Below are positions 21,816 through 28,276 of a DNA stretch of 28,276 bases, piece by piece (the stretch's first letter is position 1; each line of letters begins with the position of its first letter). The translations under genes and the position numbers were made by a program. The notes under the pieces are model-generated. The model was not told the origin of the DNA, ran no database searches, and was given only the letters and a program-made list of their open reading frames with translations. Source of the stretch: a virus. The stretch is taken from the IMG/VR virus record IMGVR_UViG_3300034045_000035, positions 1 to 28,276 of that record. One strand, written 5' to 3'.

Positions 21816-21865
21816 AGGCCTACTACAGGCACATCTAGGTGTGTTTGTGGTGGGTCTTTTTATTA
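21816..21865 (+). terminator. Very long G-U-rich terminator hairpin
   Basis: The 20 bases 21816-21835 can pair throughout with 21838-21857, with six or seven G-U pairs, and TTTTTATT follows. The opposite strand could not form the same hairpin because G-U pairs become C-A mismatches, so it is strand-specific and acts on rightward RNA. Confidence 0.85.
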
Positions 21866-21886
21866 ACCCTTAAAAAGGAAATTACT

Positions 21887-22297
21887 ATGACTACATTAAC
21901 CCAACAGCAGAAAGATGAAATAACCAACACCATTGTGGAAAACGCTGCTGTTATCAGTGTTTTAGAAGAATTTCATAACACTTCTGCACACACATTCAAA
22001 GATGCTACATTAAGTATTATGAAAGTAGCAGACCATGCACGCACTGTTATTGATTTACTAGCTCAGGAAAACCCTGAACTAGATAGCGATAGTGCCAGAA
22101 AGGCCTTAAAGCAGATCATAGATAACATGGTGATGAGCCATCTTGTCTCTTTTGTTTCAGTAGCGAGCCAAGCGGTTCAATTCGGTGAAGTAGATTTCAC
22201 CGAAGATGTGAACAAGGTTATCGCTGAGAGCGACGAAAGCAAACTAATCGTAGATACAGTATCTATCCAAGTGACTTTAAAAGAAGAAGATAAGTGA
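21887..22297 (+). CDS. Hypothetical helical protein, 136 aa
   Basis: ATG at 21887 with AAGGA 8 nt upstream; the frame upstream runs through the terminator, so the longer version is unlikely. The product starts MTTLTQQQKDEITNTIVENA and is acidic and almost entirely helical, with an amphipathic central part (about 20-110). No domain recognised. It lies 7 bp upstream of the next gene of similar helical character; both precede the ATPase/VWA pair, suggesting that the four are used together. Confidence 0.7.
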   Translation: MTTLTQQQKDEITNTIVENAAVISVLEEFHNTSAHTFKDATLSIMKVADHARTVIDLLAQENPELDSDSARKALKQIIDNMVMSHLVSFVSVASQAVQFGEVDFTEDVNKVIAESDESKLIVDTVSIQVTLKEEDK

Positions 22298-22304
22298 GAT
22301 TACC

Positions 22305-22817
22305 ATGAGTAAAAGTACAGAAGAAATCATCAAATTAATTAAAGATCTGCACGATGACCCAGTTCTTGATAAAGAAATACAACGACTATTGTCAAGCATC
22401 ACAGATGCAGTAGGTTCTGCAGTAGGTAGTATTTCAGACAATGTACTATCTAGCCTAGAGCAATCTATGTCAGTACTAGATAACTCAGAACTCTCGGAAT
22501 CCCATAAGGACGCATTCAAAATGGTTGCCGACAGGTACTTAATACAGCAACTGATGAAAGCTACAGGTATTTTGTCTCAAATGATGGGATTCGGTAACAT
22601 CAATACAGATGATAATACTAATTACATAGCTATGCAGATTAATAGCACTGGTGACAAAGTAAAAGTTATTCGCCCTATCTTAAATGTAGAAATGAAAGAA
22701 ATGACTATCGAAGAAGCAGAACAACTGCCTTCTCTTTCACCTTCTATTGACGAATTACGTGAATTGGGTAGTAAATTCAAACCAACTGTATCTTCAGTAA
22801 ATACCAAAATACACTAA
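22305..22817 (+). CDS. Hypothetical protein, 170 aa, upstream of the ATPase
   Basis: A soluble protein starting MSKSTEEIIKLIKDLHDDPV. The first 110 residues are helical with Ser/Val-rich amphipathic segments (SSITDAVGSAVGSISDNVLS); the second part is mixed and ends SVNTKIH. No recognised family. Very short gap to its upstream neighbour and 27 bp to the ATPase gene, so probably one operon. A substrate or adaptor role for the ATPase/VWA module is possible but not shown. Confidence 0.7.
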   Translation: MSKSTEEIIKLIKDLHDDPVLDKEIQRLLSSITDAVGSAVGSISDNVLSSLEQSMSVLDNSELSESHKDAFKMVADRYLIQQLMKATGILSQMMGFGNINTDDNTNYIAMQINSTGDKVKVIRPILNVEMKEMTIEEAEQLPSLSPSIDELRELGSKFKPTVSSVNTKIH

Positions 22818-22844
22818 TACCCCATAACACTAGGAGAAATTATT

Positions 22845-23870
22845 ATGGCTTATCAAGTATCGCCTACACAGGCTTTTGACTTAATTAAAGATGCAGTACA
22901 AGCAGGATTAACTGCTATGTTAAGTGGTAGTCCTGGTATCGGTAAATCATCAATATTTGCCCAGGTAGCGGATTATTTTAACTTGGGGCTCATTGACGTT
23001 CGATTGGCTCAATGTGATCCAACGGACTTAAACGGTTTCCCTACTAAAATGGAAAATGGTAAAGCTAGTTACATGCCTATGGATACATTTCCTATTCAAG
23101 GCGATGATCTGCCTGAAAACAAAGATGGTTGGATGATTCTATTAGACGAATTGACTTCAGCCCCTAAAGCAGTGCAAGCAGCAGCTTACAAACTGATCTT
23201 AGACCGTCAGGTAGGGCAACATAAATTACATGATAATGTAGTAATTTGTGCTGCAGGCAACTTAGCTACAGACAATGCTGTAGTACATAAAATGTCTACA
23301 GCCTTGCGTTCACGTATGTTGCATTTGGAATTAAGCATTTCTAAAGATGATTGGGTAGAATGGGCATTGAAGAACAATATTGACCACCGTATTGTATCGT
23401 ATATCGAATTCTCGCCTAAGAGCTTATATACTTTTAACCCAGAGCACAGTGACAACACTTATTCATGTCCACGTACTCTTGAGTTTGCTTCACGGTTATT
23501 TGAAGTATGGGGCGAAAACATTGAACGTAATAAACTACCTTTATTGATTGGTACGTTAGGTGAAGCAGTAGGGCATGAGTTATTTACTTTCTCTAAAGTA
23601 TACTCTCAATTGCCTTCATTTGATGCCATCTTACAAGATCCAATCAATGCTCCTGTATCTAAAGACCCAAGCGTAAATTATGCATTAACTGGTGTTTTAT
23701 ACACTAACGCAGATGGTAATAACTTACCTAAAGTAATGGATTATATCGAACGTTTACCAATCGAATTCCAAGTAATCACATTAAAAGGTATCTGTACTTC
23801 TAAACCAGTATTAGGCCAACACAGCCGTATTATGGGCTGGTTGAACAAGAACGCACAAGCAATGGCATAG
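22845..23870 (+). CDS. MoxR-like AAA+ ATPase (N4 gp24-like)
   Basis: 341 aa. Walker A GSPGIGKS (residues 28-35), Walker B WMILLDEL (about 96-103), sensor 1 in CAAGN (about 135-139) and an arginine-finger region ALRSRM (about 153-158) are all present. MoxR-type ATPases remodel partner proteins together with a VWA-domain protein; the next gene encodes exactly such a partner, 8 bp away. N4-like phages have this pair (genes 24 and 25). Its target in infection is not known to me. GGAG lies 7-8 nt upstream of the ATG. Confidence 0.92.
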   Translation: MAYQVSPTQAFDLIKDAVQAGLTAMLSGSPGIGKSSIFAQVADYFNLGLIDVRLAQCDPTDLNGFPTKMENGKASYMPMDTFPIQGDDLPENKDGWMILLDELTSAPKAVQAAAYKLILDRQVGQHKLHDNVVICAAGNLATDNAVVHKMSTALRSRMLHLELSISKDDWVEWALKNNIDHRIVSYIEFSPKSLYTFNPEHSDNTYSCPRTLEFASRLFEVWGENIERNKLPLLIGTLGEAVGHELFTFSKVYSQLPSFDAILQDPINAPVSKDPSVNYALTGVLYTNADGNNLPKVMDYIERLPIEFQVITLKGICTSKPVLGQHSRIMGWLNKNAQAMA

Positions 23871-23878
23871 GCATAACA

Positions 23879-25108
23879 ATGACTAAAGAAATCACTGAAG
23901 AACAAATAGAGCAAATTAAGGCATCTATGGAAACACTGCAGAAAGCTGATCAAGCACTATATAAGACTAAATTAGGTTTTATGTCCACTTCTTCAGTGTT
24001 TCTTTCTACTGTTTTATTTAACCTAAAATTCCATTGGGTATCTTCCATAGAGGCGATAGCAGTACAAGACACAGATCTGTTCATTAACCCTGAGTGGTTT
24101 GTTAATTTAAAACCACAAGAGCGTGTATCTGTATTAGCCAAAGAAGCTATGCACGTAGCTCTACAACATGCTGCTCGTAGAAGCGATAGAGACATTAATA
24201 AGTGGTGTAAAGCCACTACATTTGCTGTCTCACACCTTCTAAAAGAAGGCAAAATGACTGTTGGCTTTGATCATATTCCTGAATGCCCTGACGAATTTAA
24301 AGGACTATCAGCGAATGAAATATATGAACTATTGCCAGATGAAGATAATGACGACGATGGAGATGGTGATGGAGGCTCTGCCACAGGTTTAGGTAGTGTT
24401 GCCTCTGATGGGACATTACAAGACCAACAAAAACAAGTAGGTGCAGAGCAACAACAGGAACAGGAAGACATCACTCAAAAGGCTGCAGTAGCCTCTAAAA
24501 TGAGTGGCAAAGACGTCGCCAATGACATTCCTGAAGAAGTTCGGCGAATGATAGAAGAACGAACAAACCCAAAACTACCTTGGTACGTTATTCTTCAAAA
24601 CTATATGTCTGACTATGATAGAGACGATTATTCCTACGCCAGACCTAATAGACGATATTTACCTGATTACTATCTTCCTAGTATGTATTCCGAGCACATG
24701 GGCGGAATAGGTGCATACATTGATACTTCTGGCTCTATTTCAGATGAAGATTTAAAAGTATTTATCTCTGAAGTAGAAGGGATTAAAGAAATGCTCAATC
24801 CAGAGAGTGTTCGTATAGTTCAGTGGGGTAGTGAAATCGTCTACGATAAAGAATTCCATAAAGAAGAATCACTAGACGTAGAGTATGTCGGTGGCGGTGG
24901 TACAGTTATAGGTAATGTAATTGACCACATTAAAAAACATAAGCCTGAAGTGGCTATTATCTTTACAGATGGTTACTTCTGGGATGACGAGTACCCTAAA
25001 GTAGATGATACAGATGTTATCTGGATCGTATTCGATAATCCTGGATTTACCTCACCTTTTGGCAAAATAATTCATTTTGATTTAGAGGCAGCCCATGACA
25101 AAAATTAA
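23879..25108 (+). CDS. VWA-domain protein with DUF2201-like N-terminus (N4 gp25-like)
   Basis: 409 aa. The C-terminal VWA domain has a MIDAS site: DTSGS (282-286), a Thr in GGGGT (about 342) and Asp in FTDG (about 364), with ID/Y strands around it. The N-terminal part resembles the DUF2201 metallopeptidase-like domain, RVSVLAKEAMHVALQHAARR (about 82-101). The family usually reads HExxH there; here the first His is Lys88, so zinc peptidase activity is doubtful. Between the domains is an acidic, Gln-rich linker (about 154-200). It works with the AAA+ protein encoded just upstream. Its stop overlaps the next gene by 14 nt. Confidence 0.9.
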   Translation: MTKEITEEQIEQIKASMETLQKADQALYKTKLGFMSTSSVFLSTVLFNLKFHWVSSIEAIAVQDTDLFINPEWFVNLKPQERVSVLAKEAMHVALQHAARRSDRDINKWCKATTFAVSHLLKEGKMTVGFDHIPECPDEFKGLSANEIYELLPDEDNDDDGDGDGGSATGLGSVASDGTLQDQQKQVGAEQQQEQEDITQKAAVASKMSGKDVANDIPEEVRRMIEERTNPKLPWYVILQNYMSDYDRDDYSYARPNRRYLPDYYLPSMYSEHMGGIGAYIDTSGSISDEDLKVFISEVEGIKEMLNPESVRIVQWGSEIVYDKEFHKEESLDVEYVGGGGTVIGNVIDHIKKHKPEVAIIFTDGYFWDDEYPKVDDTDVIWIVFDNPGFTSPFGKIIHFDLEAAHDKN

Positions 25109-25550
25109 GCTAAATAAAGATGGCTCTATGGATACCTACTTAGAGGTATGCAGCCACTGTAAGAAAAGTACAGGTATTCTATTAGGCACAATGTACGAAA
25201 ATACTGACACCAAGGGAATTACCCACTATGCCAGCACTCCACGTAAATACCAGAAAGAGTGTGAGCAACACGGTACTTTCTTTAATAAGCCTTTCACTAA
25301 AGTAGCGCCAAGTACTCAAATACCTACAGGACTGTGTGACGAATGTTACGAGAAGTTAGCAGATGAGCAGGCTTTATTTAGCGAGGTAGTTTCTCAAGGT
25401 GGTGTCTACTTCAAATGCAAAGAGTGTCATCAAACTGGTGCTATTAAGCCAAATGAATTTACAGCCAGTGTAAGGCGTTCTGCTGGAGTAGAGCCACCAG
25501 ATCCATTAGGAATTGAATTTTCTTCGTGTGAAGAGCATAAAACATATTAG
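25095..25550 (+). CDS. Zinc-ribbon-like protein, 151 aa
   Basis: Starts within the VWA gene's end (14-nt overlap), so translation is coupled. Cys pairs are CSHC (about 18-21), a CEQH segment (about 54-57), CDEC (about 79-82), CKEC (about 113-116) and a CEEH near the C-terminus (about 145-148), consistent with two or three zinc sites. No catalytic motif. It is likely a nucleic-acid or protein-binding factor attached to the ATPase/VWA block. Not a family I can name. Confidence 0.7.
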   Translation: MTKIKLNKDGSMDTYLEVCSHCKKSTGILLGTMYENTDTKGITHYASTPRKYQKECEQHGTFFNKPFTKVAPSTQIPTGLCDECYEKLADEQALFSEVVSQGGVYFKCKECHQTGAIKPNEFTASVRRSAGVEPPDPLGIEFSSCEEHKTY

Positions 25551-25557
25551 GTTCACT

Positions 25558-27774
25558 ATGACTATATTAACCACATCACAAGAACACGCATTACAGAAAT
25601 TGCAAGAATTCAGTGAAGATGTTACTGGGTATTACTACGTTTTAGATGGTGCTGCAGGTACAGGCAAGAATAAGCTAATCAGCGAGTTGATCAAACAAGA
25701 CATGATCAAAACAGATTTGCTTAAATTAGTTACAGACGTATTACCCACTAAAGCCCATATACTTGCAGGCACTACACAAGAAGTGGCGAGTGAATTTCTT
25801 ACTAATGTGCTTAATGATGTGGCTAAGGATAGACGATTCGTTGCTATAACAAAAGCACATGAAGAAAAATCCACTGCTCTGTTACTTAACGTAAATAACG
25901 ATACAGATGGTTTAAGATATGGTACAGGTACTTCTATTGTTACAGGTGGGTCATCTAAAGTAAACGTACACGTAAGTAGCCTGCCAGAAGAACACCAACA
26001 AAAAGTAACATACAGTGTGTCAAACTGCACTACCGTAATTTACGCCAATTCTTTGACTCATTTTACCGCAAATGCATTGAGCTTAGATGCAAATCCAGGT
26101 AGTTCTGCTTTACCATTCCGTACTGATTTAACTACATCTGACTTGAACGAATTTATTGCAAAAGCACTTATAGATTCTAATACGTTTTATACAGTTTATG
26201 ACAATTCAGCAAAAAGACTGAAAAATTCATATATTAGTGCATGGGATCTCAGCCACACTACGTTAAACAGTACAATAACAGCTAACATAGATAAAGCTTT
26301 TAACTATGAGGAAATTACTTTAATAGACGCAAGTAAGAATATGCCAAATGCCAAAAAACGGCATAAGAAGCCTACCAGGGTATTGAGCGGTATTTCTAGC
26401 ACAAGACAAGGGCGGGTATATTTGCCTGCGTTCATTAAAAAAGCCCCTGATTTAAACCAGGAATGTCCTCGATTATGCTCTGCTGTACATAATTTATACG
26501 ATTACCCTAAACAATCAGCGGAATACTCAGGCAATATATCTAAGGTAGTAGCAGCTATCGTCAATAGTCTCTCACATGGCTATATAAAATTAATAACACA
26601 TATCCAGTTAATTAACCCAGAAATGAGCGACGAGGATTTCACCACAGTGCAGGATACCCTGATATTGAACAGAAACGCTGATATAGACTGCTTATTGGAT
26701 TATCTTGGCTCTGAAGAGGGCAAAAGAAAGGCTGAAGAATTACAGAAGTTAACTAGACACATTACATCCACTAACCACAACAAGTCTAAAAATAATGTAG
26801 TACATGACCTGCTTTCATTTACTACATGCCTTAATCAACTTATTGAAGGCTATCTAGATCTACGTGAAAAAATAGACTATATCCCTTTGCCTGAGGGTAT
26901 ACATGTATGCCCAACTACCCATATCCAACATGTAGACGAAGCCTACAGAGTTGGTGATGGTGTGTTTCAATACATGCGGATGGCAGTAAATAAAGTGCGT
27001 CTATCTAACCCAATAGTACATTGTAAAGAATCTGGTAATTCTGTGTATCGTAGAGTACATAATTACAAAATGGTTGGGATATTAGATGCTAAGCAATTAA
27101 ACCCAATTCAAGACGAACCAAGCCTGTACAACTACTGTAAGGCTAAAGGCAATGTCGTTACCTTGACAGAAAATGTCAGACAACGAGAAAACCTGGCTAT
27201 AGCTAAAATAGTAGAAGAATTACGTGATGTGATAGGTACTCCGTATGTACCTAAATTAAACCTAGATGATCCTACTATTCATTTGTTTAGTAGAAGAAAC
27301 AGGTTTTTAGAGGATTACACAAAGAATATCCTAAAAGTCTACAAAGACGTATTACTTAAATATACACAAACTACGGACAAGAACGACCAACTTATATTTG
27401 ATGAAATTAGGGAAATGACAGGTATATTGCAAATGGAACTAAGCAATACTACGATTCCTCTCTATTTGACTTACACCAATAGAGATGTATTGGCTGCCAT
27501 TAGTACATTAACTACTCATTTACGTAAGTTACTTATGGGGGAATTTAAGATAAATGACAAAGATTGTGCAGGCCTCATAGAAGATACGCTGAACATAGTT
27601 ACGTCTAATATCACCACAATCCATAAAGCACAAGGGCTTACGTCTCACACTGTTTACATTAACTTATCAAGTCTTTCATCGGTAAGATCCAAGGATGATG
27701 TAGATAGGTTGATGTACGTAGCTTTTTCTAGGGCTACGCATGAACTAAAACTCTACAGTAACGGAGGATTTTAA
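25558..27774 (+). CDS. SF1B (RecD2/Dda-like) DNA helicase with a large insertion and variant Walker A
   Basis: 738 aa from ATG 25558; an upstream ATG (25513) lies inside the previous gene. Motifs in order: Walker A GAAGTGKN (31-38), motif II VDEAYR (about 459-464), motif III GILDAKQLNPI (about 507-517), ENVRQ (538-542), motif V TTIHKAQGLT (about 686-695) and motif VI MYVAFSRATHEL (about 719-730). The order and the last three motifs are typical of SF1B helicases that move 5' to 3' on DNA. The distance between motifs I and II is about 420 residues, against roughly 75 in Dda, so most of 120-450 is extra sequence of unknown fold. Walker A ends KN instead of KT or KS. No intein boundaries were found in the extra part. 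Shine-Dalgarno is weak (AGG). Confidence 0.82.
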   Translation: MTILTTSQEHALQKLQEFSEDVTGYYYVLDGAAGTGKNKLISELIKQDMIKTDLLKLVTDVLPTKAHILAGTTQEVASEFLTNVLNDVAKDRRFVAITKAHEEKSTALLLNVNNDTDGLRYGTGTSIVTGGSSKVNVHVSSLPEEHQQKVTYSVSNCTTVIYANSLTHFTANALSLDANPGSSALPFRTDLTTSDLNEFIAKALIDSNTFYTVYDNSAKRLKNSYISAWDLSHTTLNSTITANIDKAFNYEEITLIDASKNMPNAKKRHKKPTRVLSGISSTRQGRVYLPAFIKKAPDLNQECPRLCSAVHNLYDYPKQSAEYSGNISKVVAAIVNSLSHGYIKLITHIQLINPEMSDEDFTTVQDTLILNRNADIDCLLDYLGSEEGKRKAEELQKLTRHITSTNHNKSKNNVVHDLLSFTTCLNQLIEGYLDLREKIDYIPLPEGIHVCPTTHIQHVDEAYRVGDGVFQYMRMAVNKVRLSNPIVHCKESGNSVYRRVHNYKMVGILDAKQLNPIQDEPSLYNYCKAKGNVVTLTENVRQRENLAIAKIVEELRDVIGTPYVPKLNLDDPTIHLFSRRNRFLEDYTKNILKVYKDVLLKYTQTTDKNDQLIFDEIREMTGILQMELSNTTIPLYLTYTNRDVLAAISTLTTHLRKLLMGEFKINDKDCAGLIEDTLNIVTSNITTIHKAQGLTSHTVYINLSSLSSVRSKDDVDRLMYVAFSRATHELKLYSNGGF

Positions 27775-27775
27775 A

Positions 27776-28276
27776 ATGTATATAACAGGAAATTACCCAG
27801 ATGTAATGGCTAATGTAAATATTAATAGATTTAAGAAAATACGGGTTATTTCACCTAAATTCATAAGCAATATTATCATAGCCGAACTTATGCTTGGGTC
27901 TTATAGACAAATCAATGGCATGATATTGGATTTATCTATGCAAAATATTATCTGCCATATTGAAGATAATGGGGATAACTTCAAAATAATACCAATTGGA
28001 GTAATAGATGCTGAATTAGGTGTAATAGATAGCAGTAACTTGATAGCGTTAGGTAACTCATACTACGAGAGCCCTCTTGCAGTAATGCGTACAAATGCCC
28101 ATTTGCCCCTAGAATCATTGAAATTAGCTAGACCTGACATTGATATATACTCTTTAATTAGAATGTCTAATGGCGATTCTAGACGCTTTTCTAGACTACC
28201 GTTTAAGTTACACCCAAAATTAAAAGAAGATGCAAGATACGTTAAAGAATTCATCGAACAAGCTGATAAAGACCTT
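27776..28276 (+). CDS. Hypothetical protein, partial (C-terminus beyond window)
   Basis: ATG at 27776, one base after the helicase stop, with GGAGG 8 nt upstream. The frame stays open for 167 codons to the window edge. The product starts MYITGNYPDVMANVNINRFK and looks soluble and mixed alpha/beta, with a PLAVMRTNAHLPLESLK segment (about 101-117). No domain recognised in the visible part. It is probably in the same operon as the helicase. Confidence 0.7.
   Translation, partial: MYITGNYPDVMANVNINRFKKIRVISPKFISNIIIAELMLGSYRQINGMILDLSMQNIICHIEDNGDNFKIIPIGVIDAELGVIDSSNLIALGNSYYESPLAVMRTNAHLPLESLKLARPDIDIYSLIRMSNGDSRRFSRLPFKLHPKLKEDARYVKEFIEQADKDL

Noticed and set aside
25900-27000. A second intein in the helicase insertion
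   Set aside because: No block A, block B or terminal HN junction, and no LAGLIDADG motif was found in the extra region.
1-28276. CRISPR array, rRNA, insertion sequence or integrase
   Set aside because: No regularly spaced identical repeats with spacers, no rRNA-like sequence and no transposase or integrase motif were seen; the repeats found are iteron-like or intragenic.

Overview
This window looks like part of an AT-rich, N4-like podovirus genome (Schitoviridae type) infecting a Gram-negative bacterium. The host cannot be named from the sequence. The main evidence is a T7-type RNA polymerase encoded as two polypeptides (like N4 gp15 and gp16), an adjacent MoxR-like ATPase and VWA-domain pair (like N4 gp24 and gp25), ThyX, and a leftward late block in the N4 order: appendage/tail fibre, neck protein, large terminase, terminase-associated protein. 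The giant virion RNA polymerase (vRNAP) expected for this family is not in the window.

Layout. Positions 1-11055 are leftward: a giant modular tail fibre that runs off the left edge, a head-tail connector-type protein, TerL interrupted by a 340-residue LAGLIDADG intein, a TerS candidate and a small winged-helix-like protein. About 1 kb of mostly non-coding DNA (11056-12106) separates the leftward and rightward halves. It holds a 31-bp iteron-like array, hairpins, short repeats and one 50-codon gene. In N4-like phages the early and late blocks lie at opposite genome ends, so this stretch may contain the joined termini of a circular assembly or a permuted contig. From 11439 almost everything is rightward: four small single-gene early units, the split RNA polymerase, small hypothetical and membrane proteins, ThyX, dCTP deaminase, a leftward holin-like gene standing alone, a DUF5675 protein, the ATPase/VWA/zinc-ribbon block and an SF1B-type helicase. 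A further gene runs off the right edge.

The most interesting part is 11389-13250. Each of the four small early genes (50, 105, 63 and 93 aa) is preceded by one perfect DNA hairpin with a TGNC tetraloop (TGGC, TGAC, TGGC, TGTC) and followed by its own strong intrinsic terminator. The geometry (5-bp core stem, small loop, 5-bp stem, 4 nt, purine) resembles the hairpin promoters used by N4 vRNAP, but with 4-nt instead of 3-nt loops. The coding sequences are unusually rich in consecutive inverted repeats; in the 105-codon gene eight hairpins plus the terminator nearly tile the whole message. I propose a set of vRNAP-type hairpin promoters driving highly structured single-gene early mRNAs. The hairpins are seen directly; the promoter function is inference.

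Expected programme: injected vRNAP makes the early units, the split RNA polymerase then transcribes the middle genes (nucleotide metabolism, ATPases, helicase), and the leftward late block encodes packaging and adsorption proteins.
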